DNA of 64,000 bases from assembly GCF_009497655.1 (NCBI RefSeq), contig NZ_CP023317.1, positions 2,261,501-2,325,500 of the forward strand, written 5' to 3'. Below the pieces are notes generated by a model. The model was not told where the DNA came from, ran no database searches, and saw only the letters and a program-made list of their open reading frames with translations. The translations under genes were made by a program, and so were the position numbers. The stretch comes from Priestia megaterium. GTDB taxonomy: Bacteria; Bacillota; Bacilli; Bacillales; Bacillaceae_H. Positions 28,313 through 36,352 of the stretch are shown here, piece by piece; position 1 is the first letter of the stretch, and every line of letters starts with the position of its first letter.

Positions 28313-28440
28313 CGCTCTTCAGCTTGATGCTCTTGTTTGTTTTGCTCAGTGAGACGTTTTTGATGAGCTTTTGTTTCTGCACTTACGTGATTCGCATCAT
28401 TCGGTTGATTCTTCTTTGAACCTCCTGCAGCGTTACTCAT
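28306..28440 (-). CDS. Small hydrophilic protein, probably spore-associated
   Basis: 44 residues, start ATG at 28440 after GGAGGTGTCGTCTA. The protein begins MSNAAGGSKKNQPND and is rich in Gln, Asn, Lys, Glu and His with no hydrophobic segment, like minor small acid-soluble spore proteins. Upstream on the minus strand is TGTATA-N17-CATTCTA, close to the SigG consensus. The stop codon lies inside the arm of the downstream hairpin. The family was not identified, so the spore role is inferred from composition and promoter. Confidence 0.6.
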   Translation of the reverse strand: MSNAAGGSKKNQPNDANHVSAETKAHQKRLTEQNKQEHQAEERK

Positions 28441-28479
28441 TAGACGACACCTCCAGTCCGGTTATGAAACATACCTATA

Positions 28480-28509
28480 GAATGTGCGTATTTACAAACT
28501 TTATACACG
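28480..28509 (-). promoter_or_regulatory. SigG/SigF-type promoter of the 44-residue gene
   Basis: On the minus strand TGTATA, 17-bp spacer, CATTCTA, matching TGAATA / CATACTA closely. Confidence 0.5.
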
Positions 28510-28531
28510 GCTATCGATATTACTGCACACG

Positions 28532-28578
28532 AAAAAAGCAAAGGGAGAGTCACTAAGACTGTTCCCTTTGCTTTTTTA
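28532..28578. terminator. Intrinsic terminator
   Basis: 15-bp stem AAAAAAGCAAAGGGA / TCCCTTTGCTTTTTT with a 16-nt loop, directly after the minus-strand symporter gene. Confidence 0.9.
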
Positions 28579-29841
28579 CTAGGCGACTTTATCGGTGGTG
28601 ATAATTTTGTTAATCCAGTCTTTTCCTTCTGTAAACCTTGTAACAAGCATCGCTGTTACTGTATTTCCCGTACTGTTTAAGAGCGTAGCAGGGGCGTCAA
28701 TAATTGTGGAAATGACCGCAATGATGGGCAGAACTTCTGGCGAAAATCCGTAAATTGTAATGATTAACATTTCGCCAATCATACCGCCTCCAGGAATTGC
28801 TCCCATTACGGCTCCAACTAAAAAGGCTACGCCTAATATGCTCAAAATACTCGTAGCAGACGTCATATCTTTGCCGAACAAACTGAATAAGAAAACAATT
28901 TTTAGAATACCACCGATAACAGAACCATCTTTATGGGTGTTTGCTCCTAATGGAATCACTGTTTCAGCAATATCCAGCGGCACACCCATTTTCTTTGTTG
29001 CGTCTAAATTGACTGGAATAGATGCCGCGGAAGAACAGGTAGCAATAGCAGTGATAGAAGGAGCAGCTGCATTTTTCCAAAACAGCTTAATTCCTGCTTT
29101 ACCGCCAGCAATCCATGCGTAGAGCGTAAAGAAGCCAAAATAGTAAACGATTGCAATTAATAAATAAAGAATAAATGCTCTAGCATACCCTTGCAAGATC
29201 TTTGGTCCAAGTTCTCCTACTACAGTAGCAAAATAGCACCCTAAACCAATTGGAGCATAGTACATGACAATTTTAACGACTTTCATCGATACTTCTTGAC
29301 CCGAAGTCAGAAATTTCGCCATAGGCTGTCCTTTTTCACCAGCCATCGTGGTAGCAATACCGAAGATAACGGCAAAGACAATTAATTGTAAAATATGCTC
29401 TTTCGAAAATAACTGAACAAAATCAGGTACAGTAAATGTACTAACAAGCTGATTTAAAAGCGTCATTTTTTCAGCTGTATTTTCACTGTCACCCATTAAT
29501 TCTTTAATGGCAGAAGTATCTACGTTGTGCAGCGGATTGTAAAGTGATGCGCCTAAAAAGCCTAGAACGGCTGAAACAGCAGCAGTGGCGACAAACACAA
29601 CGGCGATACCTAGCATAATTTTACCAAGACGTTTCATTTCGTTCATGTTTGCGATCGCCGAAGCCACACTAAAAAAGACAAGGGGAACGATAATCATGAA
29701 CATTAAATTAAGAAACAAATCACCAAAGGGCTTTACGACTGCCACATCGGGCCCGATAGCATATCCTGCTATCCCGCCAATTAAAATAGCGAGAAGCAGA
29801 ATAAGCGATGATCTGTACGTTTTAAATACACTTAAAACCAT
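28579..29841 (-). CDS. Dicarboxylate/amino acid:cation symporter (DAACS family)
   Basis: 420 residues from the ATG at 29841, eight bases after GGAGG. Glutamate-transporter-fold features: helical hairpin 1 serine-rich ATCSSAASIPVNLDA near residues 263-277, the NTHKDGSVI segment near 294 corresponding to the NMDGT motif (here NTHKDGS), and AIPGGGMIGEML near 345. Na+- or H+-coupled uptake of acidic or neutral amino acids/dicarboxylates is the family role. The gene lies 50 bp after lysA with only a weak hairpin between, so it is probably cotranscribed from the lysine-riboswitch leader. Confidence 0.85.
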   Translation of the reverse strand: MVLSVFKTYRSSLILLLAILIGGIAGYAIGPDVAVVKPFGDLFLNLMFMIIVPLVFFSVASAIANMNEMKRLGKIMLGIAVVFVATAAVSAVLGFLGASLYNPLHNVDTSAIKELMGDSENTAEKMTLLNQLVSTFTVPDFVQLFSKEHILQLIVFAVIFGIATTMAGEKGQPMAKFLTSGQEVSMKVVKIVMYYAPIGLGCYFATVVGELGPKILQGYARAFILYLLIAIVYYFGFFTLYAWIAGGKAGIKLFWKNAAAPSITAIATCSSAASIPVNLDATKKMGVPLDIAETVIPLGANTHKDGSVIGGILKIVFLFSLFGKDMTSATSILSILGVAFLVGAVMGAIPGGGMIGEMLIITIYGFSPEVLPIIAVISTIIDAPATLLNSTGNTVTAMLVTRFTEGKDWINKIITTDKVA

Positions 29842-29891
29842 ATAGATTTCCTCCAAACAACAATAGCTTCTTTACTACGCAAGAACAGCTA

Positions 29892-31220
29892 TCATTTGCT
29901 CATTGCATACGTAGTAACGACTGGCTTTACATCTTTACGCACCAAATCTTCGTATGTTTCTCGCTCTACAGCAAGACGAGCTTCTCCATTTTTCACAAAT
30001 ACAACAGCAGGGCGCGGAATACGGTTGTAATTGCTAGCCATTGAATAGTTGTAGGCACCTGTAGAGGATACTGCTAGTAAATCTCCTTGATTAACGCGCG
30101 GTAAATCGATATCCCAAATAAGCATATCTCCTGATTCACAGCATTTCCCCGCAATTGATACTGTTTCATCTTTTTTATCCGTCACTCTATTAGCCAAGAC
30201 AGCTTCATGTTTTGCATCGTAAAGAGCAGGACGGATATTATCGGTCATACCGCCATCAATTCCTACGTATTTGCGTACACCTGGAATCTCCTTCGTTGAG
30301 CCGATTGTATAAAGCGTTGTACCTGCTTCTCCTACGATGCTTCTTCCAGGCTCAATCCAGACTTCCGGAAGGGTATAATTCTGTTCAGTTAACGTGCGGC
30401 TTAGCTTTTCTGTCAGTGCATCTACATAATACTCAACTGGAAGTGGAGAGTCGCTTTCGGTATAACGAATACCAAAACCACCACCTACGTTTAAAACTTT
30501 TACTTCAAATTCCATTTTATCACGAATACTGAATAAGAAATCAGTTAAAATATCAATGGCGCGAGAAAAACCATCTACTTCAAAAATTTGCGAACCAATA
30601 TGACAATGAATGCCTAAAAGATCGTAGTAAGGCTTTTCTAATGCAGAACTTACCGCTTTCATAGCCTGGTCATTGGAAAGACCAAATCCAAACTTGGAGT
30701 CTTCCTGTCCGGTCATAATATACTCATGTGTGTGGGCTTCAATCCCTGGAGTAACACGCAGAAGAATAGATGCTTTCTGTTTGCGCTCAGCTGCTAAGGC
30801 ATGTAAAACTTCAAGTTCGGTAAAGTTATCCACAACAAAACAGCCAATATTCGCATCAAGAGCCATTTCAATTTCTTCAATCGTTTTGTTATTTCCGTGA
30901 AAATGAATGCGTTCAGCTGGATATCCCGCTTCAAGAGCTGTAAATAATTCGCCTCCTGAGACCACATCTAATGACATATCAAGCTTCGTTAAAAGGCTAG
31001 CCATTTCCATACAAAGAAACGCTTTCCCTGCATAGGCGATTTGATATGAAAATCCGCTTCTTTGAAAGGCTGAATGGAAGGCCTTGCATTTCGTCTCAAT
31101 TAATTCTTGATCGTAGATGTATAGGGGAGTGCCGTATTGTTTTTTCAGTTCGACCGTATCGCACTGCCCAATTTCTAAATGATTGCTGCTGTTAATTTTA
31201 CTCGTTCCATGTAAGTACAT
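29892..31220 (-). CDS. lysA: Diaminopimelate decarboxylase
   Basis: 442 residues from the ATG at 31220, chosen because GGAGGGATACGGATT precedes it and because the N terminus MYLHGTSK then aligns with B. subtilis LysA (MFLHGTS). PLP-binding lysine K66 lies in IAYAGKAF; SLDVVSGGEL near 85, FHGNNK near 108, GIHCHIGSQI near 205 and the CESGDML cysteine segment near 345 complete the active site. It catalyses the last step of lysine synthesis. Expression is controlled by the L-box riboswitch in its leader. The downstream symporter appears to be in the same unit. Confidence 0.94.
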   Translation of the reverse strand: MYLHGTSKINSSNHLEIGQCDTVELKKQYGTPLYIYDQELIETKCKAFHSAFQRSGFSYQIAYAGKAFLCMEMASLLTKLDMSLDVVSGGELFTALEAGYPAERIHFHGNNKTIEEIEMALDANIGCFVVDNFTELEVLHALAAERKQKASILLRVTPGIEAHTHEYIMTGQEDSKFGFGLSNDQAMKAVSSALEKPYYDLLGIHCHIGSQIFEVDGFSRAIDILTDFLFSIRDKMEFEVKVLNVGGGFGIRYTESDSPLPVEYYVDALTEKLSRTLTEQNYTLPEVWIEPGRSIVGEAGTTLYTIGSTKEIPGVRKYVGIDGGMTDNIRPALYDAKHEAVLANRVTDKKDETVSIAGKCCESGDMLIWDIDLPRVNQGDLLAVSSTGAYNYSMASNYNRIPRPAVVFVKNGEARLAVERETYEDLVRKDVKPVVTTYAMSK

Positions 31221-31280
31221 AATCCGTATCCCTCCATTTAAATCATTCAACTATAACTTTGATGGTCAGTAGAAAAACAC

Positions 31281-31317
31281 AAAAAAGACCCGTGAAGTGA
31301 TGTTCACGCGTCTTGGT
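31281..31317 (-). terminator. Riboswitch expression-platform terminator of lysA leader
   Basis: On the minus strand AAGACGCGTGAA / TTCACGGGTCTT (one mismatch) then T6, between the lysine aptamer and the lysA start. A standard transcription-attenuation arrangement. Confidence 0.85.
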
Positions 31318-31351
31318 TTCATAATAATAAAGTATTATTACATTCTAGGCA

Positions 31352-31548
31352 TCAACATCTCTTCAATAGCTCTCCACAAACCAAGTGGTTTGTGACAGCT
31401 CAGCATTTATTCAATACTGAACCAGTATATGAACACAATGGATGTTTATATACTTCGGCACGAAATCCCTTTTACTTATCTTCACAGACTCCATTAGTCT
31501 CCAATAAGTGACTCTTGATTTCATGCACCTCTATTCTCAGAGAGGAAA
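31352..31548 (-). ncRNA. Lysine riboswitch (L-box) aptamer
   Basis: Read on the minus strand, the conserved L-box blocks occur in order: AGAGGTGCAT, AAGAGTCAC, TTGGAG, AAAGGGA, GCCGAAG, CTGG, GAGCTGTCAC and GGAGAGCTATTGAAGAGATG. P1 closes through AATAG/CTATT plus TCTCT/AGAGA. The element senses lysine and promotes the downstream terminator when lysine is plentiful. It lies in the leader of lysA. Confidence 0.93.
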
Positions 31549-31607
31549 ATTATATTTAAATGTAACTCCTATTATATTTCCTTTTCCTCTGTCTAGTCAA
31601 TGAAAAG

Positions 31608-32120
31608 TTAAGGCATAGGAATATCAAAGAAGATAAATAAAAAAGCTATGAAGCTTCCAGATAGAATCCAAGCAGCCAGCGCTGTCTTCTGATGAATGAT
31701 TAAAAGTGAGAACGTGACAATATTGAAGAGAAAAGAACATAGCAGCGACCATCCATAATGATGAGTGATACTGTGATTAACATAAGCAATGAACTCAATC
31801 ACAGTAAATAAAAGCGCCCATAAAAGAATCCACCACAGCCGGCCGCTTACATGCAGCGGCAGCCTTCCTAAAAAAACCGGTATAACAAACGGATAAATAA
31901 TTAAGGTTATTCCAAGAGAAACCATTAGGTGATCGGGTAGAAAAAGATGATCAATACCAACAGGGTGAAATACCCATACGCGGTGATGAAACAGCAGCAC
32001 TTCATAAAGCAAATTCCCCGTGACCCAAAACAGCAAAGTAGGGTAGTATTCTTGATACCTTCGCCACTTGCCAAATAGTAAACCAAGAATGATAAAAAAT
32101 AATACAAATGAAGATTGCAT
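31608..32120 (-). CDS. CBO0543-like integral membrane protein
   Basis: 170 residues with five to six membrane helices connected by very short loops. Recognisable family features are the early FGKWRRYQEYYPTLLFWVTGNLLYE segment and the central HHRVWVF...LPDHL motif with conserved His/Asp. The family (CBO0543) is common in Bacillus and uncharacterised. Monocistronic on the minus strand; the start ATG follows AAGGAGAGCGT. Confidence 0.75.
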   Translation of the reverse strand: MQSSFVLFFIILGLLFGKWRRYQEYYPTLLFWVTGNLLYEVLLFHHRVWVFHPVGIDHLFLPDHLMVSLGITLIIYPFVIPVFLGRLPLHVSGRLWWILLWALLFTVIEFIAYVNHSITHHYGWSLLCSFLFNIVTFSLLIIHQKTALAAWILSGSFIAFLFIFFDIPMP

Positions 32121-32458
32121 ACGCTCTCCTTAAAATAATGGTTATTTCTTTTTATTTACATATTATAGTGGTTTTATTCTTTCATTTTTTTATTCAGCAC
32201 CTATAATAAAAAAGCCGTAAGCCACAGCGTTAAAGACGTACTACCACTATTTATGGCTTTCTTCACCCTGTTATAATCTTGGTAAAAGAACTTCTACCGC
32301 TTTTGTTTACGAGACGAAAGGAGCTATATGTCAAAGTCAGCAAGGCTTAAAAATAAGCTTAAAATAGCTTCGCCTAGTATGTGACTTCTTTTTTTGCTAT
32401 GCTAAAATTGCATACATATAGCATGAGAATACTAGAAGAAAGAAAAGGGTGTTTTGGT
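32121..32458. other. Intergenic region between divergent genes
   Basis: 338 bp without a gene. It holds a weak hairpin (AAAGCCGTAA ... TTTATGGCTTT, about 32210-32257) and an inverted repeat TATGCTA / TAGCAT (about 32398-32423) just upstream of the oxidoreductase ribosome binding site, which could be an operator. Confidence 0.35.
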
Positions 32459-33577
32459 ATGAAAACATACATCGTAGTTGGAGCTGGGGTACTTGGAGCT
32501 TCTACGGCATATCATTTAGCAAAAGCAGGAGCAGATGTGACATTGATAGATCGCAAGGATGCTGGTCAAGCTACTGATGCAGCAGCAGGAATTGTTTGTC
32601 CATGGCTTTCGCAGCGTCGAAATAAAGCATGGTACCGCTTAGCAAAAGGCGGCGCCAAGTACTATCAAACATTAATTCAGCAATTAGAAGAAGATGGAGA
32701 AACGGATACGGGATATAAGCGAGTAGGAGCAATTAGTTTACACACTGATGAACAAAAGCTTAAAAAAATGGAAGAACGAGCATATAAGCGTCGGGAAGAA
32801 GCCCCCGAAATAGGCGAGATTACACGTTTATCCGCTAAAGAAACACAGGCTTTGTTTCCGGCTCTTTCGGAAGAATACAGTTCAGTTCATATTAGTGGAG
32901 CCGCTCGCGTTAACGGAAGAGCTCTTCGAAACGCACTTGTGAATGCAGCGAAGAAAAACGGTGCAAAAATAATAGAAGGAAACGCAGAACTACTTTATGA
33001 AAATAATCAAGTAACGGGCGTTGCCGTAAATGGACAAACCCTTCTAGCAAGTACAACAATCGTGACAGCAGGAGCGTGGGCAAATCAATTACTAGAGCCT
33101 CTTGGAGTGAAATTTTTAGCAAGCTTTCAAAAAGCGCAAATTGTCCACTTGCATCTTCCTGATTTAGATACAAAAGACTGGCCCGTTGTAATGCCTCCAA
33201 GCGACCAATATATTCTTTCGTTTGAACAAGGTCAAATTGTCATAGGAGCAACACATGAAAACGACACGGGTTATGACTTGAGAGTAACGGCTGGGGGGCT
33301 TCATGAAATTTTTTCAAAGGCCTTATTAATTGCTCCTGGCTTAACAGAAAGCACAGTCTTAGAAACAAGGGTAGGGTTTCGACCATTTACTCCAGGCTTC
33401 TTGCCAGTCATTGGGGCTCTTCCAGCTTACGAAGGAATACTAGTAGCGAATGGTCTCGGAGCTTCAGGCTTAACGTCGGGTCCTTATCTTGGTTCAGAGC
33501 TTGCTAAATTAGCACTTGAAATGGAAATGGAAATTGATCTTAGCGATTATGATGTAAGAGGAGCTATTGAGTCCTAA
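32459..33577 (+). CDS. FAD-dependent oxidoreductase (D-amino acid oxidase/DAO family)
   Basis: 372 residues from ATG 32459, which follows AAAAGGGTG; the longer in-frame start has no site. The N-terminal Rossmann motif VVGAGVLGASTAYHLAKAGADVTLID (broken: GAGVLG at 8-13, acidic end at about 31) binds FAD, and the C-terminal RVGFRPFTPGFLPVIG plus NGLGASGLTSGPYLG is typical of DAO/glycine-oxidase/DadA-like enzymes, which oxidise the C-N bond of amino acids. The substrate cannot be assigned. Monocistronic. Confidence 0.85.
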   Translation: MKTYIVVGAGVLGASTAYHLAKAGADVTLIDRKDAGQATDAAAGIVCPWLSQRRNKAWYRLAKGGAKYYQTLIQQLEEDGETDTGYKRVGAISLHTDEQKLKKMEERAYKRREEAPEIGEITRLSAKETQALFPALSEEYSSVHISGAARVNGRALRNALVNAAKKNGAKIIEGNAELLYENNQVTGVAVNGQTLLASTTIVTAGAWANQLLEPLGVKFLASFQKAQIVHLHLPDLDTKDWPVVMPPSDQYILSFEQGQIVIGATHENDTGYDLRVTAGGLHEIFSKALLIAPGLTESTVLETRVGFRPFTPGFLPVIGALPAYEGILVANGLGASGLTSGPYLGSELAKLALEMEMEIDLSDYDVRGAIES

Positions 33578-33650
33578 GCAAATGGAATGAATGAAAACAA
33601 ATAGAAGTTCGCAAACTATAACTACTATATGATGAAAGGAAGTAGATTGT

Positions 33651-33965
33651 TTGCGAAAGGTTATGATAAGTGCAGCAGCAGCTTTTTTATTTATGAGCGG
33701 CACGCCTGTATTAGCGGAAAACAATCCTCAGCCAGAAACAAAAGACGTGCAGCTGACGTCTCAGCAAAAGCAGGAATTATCCGTTCTGTACAAAGAAATG
33801 TTCGAAAAAAAGAAAGAAATACTTTCAAAATATGTGGAGTACGGCGTGCTAAGCAAAACGGAGAGTCAAAACATTTCTTCACATATGGAAAATCGCTATC
33901 AGCATATGGAGAAAAATGGGTTTGTTCCGAAGCGGCACTGTCATAAAATGCATCATTCAAAGTAA
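33651..33965 (+). CDS. DUF2680 (YckD-like) secreted protein
   Basis: 104 residues from TTG 33651, ten bases after AAAGGA. A short signal peptide (RKVMISAAAAFLFMSGTPVLAE, described by its ALA-type cleavage near residue 22) precedes the DUF2680 core: LTSQQKQELSVLYKEM, KKKEILSKYVEYGVLSK, ending in a His-rich tail (HCHKMHH). Family function is unknown; members are small exported helical proteins of Bacillus. The His/Cys tail might bind metal, which is inference. Confidence 0.78.
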   Translation: MRKVMISAAAAFLFMSGTPVLAENNPQPETKDVQLTSQQKQELSVLYKEMFEKKKEILSKYVEYGVLSKTESQNISSHMENRYQHMEKNGFVPKRHCHKMHHSK

Positions 33966-33974
33966 TTCCTATTC

Positions 33975-34013
33975 ACATAAAAAAGCGCCTATACAGGCGC
34001 TTTTTTTATGTGA
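33975..34013 (+). terminator. Intrinsic terminator
   Basis: CACATAAAAAAGCGCCT / AGGCGCTTTTTTTATGTG with a 4-nt loop and T7, after the DUF2680 gene. Confidence 0.92.
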
Positions 34014-34126
34014 ATGAATGGAAAATATCTGCTTCTTTATCTAGTAAATTTTAAACGCCTCATGTAAAATTAAGAGAATGAGAACGATTAGGAAAGATGC
34101 TAGTGAGGGGTAGGTAAATATGAACG

Positions 34127-35851
34127 ATGAACGAAAATAAAAAAATAGTCCGATTACATGCAGAAAATCATTCAGCTGAGGCTCTAGGAATCATATTTGC
34201 TTACAAACAAAAAGGTGACCACCTTGTTTACAGTATGTATCAAGGAGAAAGCGTTTCTGAGCAAAAAATACCTCTAGAAGAATGGGTCTCGTATGAGCAT
34301 TTTTTCGAAGCGCTAAATAAAAAGAAAAAGCTTATGTACGAGCTTCAAATAAATGATAAACGCTATGTAGTAAACTTAACCCCTTTATCTTACACAGAAA
34401 AACCTGAAATTATGGGACATTGCGTGAATATAACTAGTTATCAGGAGAAAAAAGAACAGATTCAGCCTTTTATTTATCATAACGCAGATGCTGTTGCTAT
34501 CGTTGACTTAGAGGGTAAAACGCTTCAAGTGAACCCTGCGTTTGAGAATACATTTGGCTGGACGTTTGAAGAAATTCATCAAAAGCCTCTTCCGATTATA
34601 CCTTCGTTTTTAAAGGAGCCCGTGTGCGAACTTCATAAGACTATTCAATCAGGGGAATCGAAAACGGAATTCGAGACGGTCAGACAGCATAAAGACGGGC
34701 ATTTAATTAATGTAAGCGTCACACTATTTCGCGTTGAAAATATGAATGATTGGCCGTTATGCATTGCGTTTGTCTATCGAGATATAACATCGCGCAAGCA
34801 GGATGAGACGGCTTTAAAAGAAAGCGAACAGCGCTACCGAAGTTTGATTGAGTTATCCCCGGAAGCAATTATCGTTCATAGTGAAGGTAAAATTGATTAT
34901 ATCAACCCTGCAGGAGCTAAAGCACTAGGATACAAGAATCCTCAAGATGTATTAGGAGCTTGTGTTTATCAGTTTGTTCACCCTGATTACTATGATGTTG
35001 TAAAACAGCGAATTTATCGAATGAAAACAGAAAATAAATCTGTGGATCTGCAGGAAGAAAAGTTTATTCATAAAGACGGTCATACGATTGATGCCGAAAC
35101 CATTGCCTTTCCTATTCCGTATATGGGAAAGCAGGCCATTCAAGTTTTGTTTCGTGATATTACAGAACGTAAAAAAACTGAAAAATTGCTGCGTGAATCC
35201 GCTCAGCTTTCCTTAGTCGGACAGTTAGCAGCGGGTATCGCTCACGAAATCAGAAACCCTCTAACAGCGGTAAAAGGATTTATGCAGTTATTAGAAGAAA
35301 CGAGCGGTCAGCCTTACTATGTAGAAATGATAAATCATGAGTTAGATAGAATCGAATTGATTGCCGACGAGTTCTTGAGTCTTGCAAAGCCTCAGGCGAA
35401 AACCTACAAAGACAAACACGTCCAAGATATCTTAGAGAACACGTTAAAGCTAGCTGAGGTGCAGGGGATTACAGAGAAAATTCACGTAAAAAAAGAGATT
35501 GATCTTCATCTTCCTCTCGTATTATGCGAAGAAAACCAGTTAAAACAGGTCTTTAGCAATATATTTAAAAATGCCGTCGAATCCATGCCAAGTGGAGGAA
35601 CCGTAACGATTCAACTAAAAAGATTTAATCAGGAGAACCTTGTTGTCCGGTTTAGCGACGAGGGGCCAGGCATCACGCAGGAACGAATGCAGCATTTAGG
35701 AAAACCTTTTTATAGTACGAAAGAGAAAGGAACGGGGCTTGGACTGATGGTGTGCTATAAGATCATTCGAGAACATAGAGGAGAAATTAACTTTGTAAGT
35801 GAACTTGGAAAAGGAACTACCGTAGACATTCTTTTGCCTTTTAAAAAGTAG
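34127..35851 (+). CDS. PAS-domain sensor histidine kinase (cytoplasmic, sporulation-kinase type)
   Basis: 574 residues, no membrane helices. After an N-terminal region of about 110 residues that may be a degenerate PAS, two PAS domains follow (DLEGKTLQVNPAFENTFGW with PAC; EGKIDYINPAGAKALGY with PAC). The HisKA motif GIAHEIRNPLTAVKGF puts the phospho-acceptor at H373; NAVESMPSGG, DEGPGI and GTGLGLMV mark the ATPase. No response regulator is adjacent. Start: ATG 34127 is the second of a 7-bp tandem duplication; the first ATG, better spaced from GAGGGG, is in another frame and stops after six codons. The catalytic core is very like the kinase at 9524. Confidence 0.87.
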   Translation: MNENKKIVRLHAENHSAEALGIIFAYKQKGDHLVYSMYQGESVSEQKIPLEEWVSYEHFFEALNKKKKLMYELQINDKRYVVNLTPLSYTEKPEIMGHCVNITSYQEKKEQIQPFIYHNADAVAIVDLEGKTLQVNPAFENTFGWTFEEIHQKPLPIIPSFLKEPVCELHKTIQSGESKTEFETVRQHKDGHLINVSVTLFRVENMNDWPLCIAFVYRDITSRKQDETALKESEQRYRSLIELSPEAIIVHSEGKIDYINPAGAKALGYKNPQDVLGACVYQFVHPDYYDVVKQRIYRMKTENKSVDLQEEKFIHKDGHTIDAETIAFPIPYMGKQAIQVLFRDITERKKTEKLLRESAQLSLVGQLAAGIAHEIRNPLTAVKGFMQLLEETSGQPYYVEMINHELDRIELIADEFLSLAKPQAKTYKDKHVQDILENTLKLAEVQGITEKIHVKKEIDLHLPLVLCEENQLKQVFSNIFKNAVESMPSGGTVTIQLKRFNQENLVVRFSDEGPGITQERMQHLGKPFYSTKEKGTGLGLMVCYKIIREHRGEINFVSELGKGTTVDILLPFKK

Positions 35852-35937
35852 ATTCTACTTTTATAAGCATGAAACCTTTTCTAAAGGGGAATACATGTTA
35901 GTGAACGAATAATGAGGTTAAAATAGGAGGGAATACG

Positions 35938-36201
35938 ATGGAACGTATTGAAACGGGAGAGATTTTTACAATTTTAGATGAAAATGATCAAGAGCAAGAT
36001 ATTGAAGTGCTTGGAAAAATGACGATTGAAGGCCACGATTATATTGCCGTTGCGTTTGTGGAAGAAGTTTTAATTGAAACAGAAGAAGAAATTGATGTTT
36101 TCTTTTTAAAAATTGAAGATGATGGTGAATGGTCTTCAATTGAAGATGATGATGAGTTTGAAAAAGTATCAGCCGTATTTGAGGAAATGACATCCGCGTA
36201 A
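35938..36201 (+). CDS. DUF1292 family protein
   Basis: 87 residues, strongly acidic (many Glu/Asp), matching the DUF1292 pattern: FTILDENDQEQDIEVLGKM, YIAVAFVEE and DVFFLKIEDDGEW near residue 60, with an acidic DDDEFEKVSAVFEEM tail. ATG 35938 follows AGGAGGGAATACG. Members are small cytoplasmic proteins of Firmicutes (YrzB-like) with unknown function; they usually sit near yrrK/yrvJ, while this copy stands alone. Confidence 0.8.
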   Translation: MERIETGEIFTILDENDQEQDIEVLGKMTIEGHDYIAVAFVEEVLIETEEEIDVFFLKIEDDGEWSSIEDDDEFEKVSAVFEEMTSA

Positions 36202-36231
36202 AAAGAGAGGTTACAACCTCTCTTTTTTTAT
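36201..36231 (+). terminator. Intrinsic terminator
   Basis: AAAAAGAGAGGTT-ACA-ACCTCTCTTTTT with T tract after the DUF1292 gene. Confidence 0.9.
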
Positions 36232-36271
36232 TTATAAATAATATAATATTTAGAATTTTTCTAAAAATATC

Positions 36272-36300
36272 TTGCTGAATTATTTCCCTTCATTTATGAT
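36272..36300 (+). promoter_or_regulatory. Sigma-A promoter of the acyl-CoA island
   Basis: TTGCTG, 17-bp spacer, TATGAT, 53 bp before the start of the first dehydrogenase gene. Confidence 0.65.
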
Positions 36301-36312
36301 GAATATGTAACA

Positions 36313-36328
36313 TACCAACCGGTTAGTA
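36313..36328. promoter_or_regulatory. Palindromic operator, probably for the TetR regulator at 40075
   Basis: TACCAACC-GGTTAGTA is a near-perfect 16-bp palindrome (one mismatch pair) a few bases after the expected transcription start, an ideal repressor position. TetR-type regulators bind such CCGGTT-centred palindromes. No second copy was seen elsewhere in the island. Confidence 0.55.
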
Positions 36329-36352
36329 AGTAAATGAAAGCGAGGGACTACC

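Noticed and set aside
36332-36346. A cre site at ATGAAAGCGAGGGAC overlapping the ribosome binding site of the first dehydrogenase
   Set aside because: Only the left half matches; the right half shows no symmetry.
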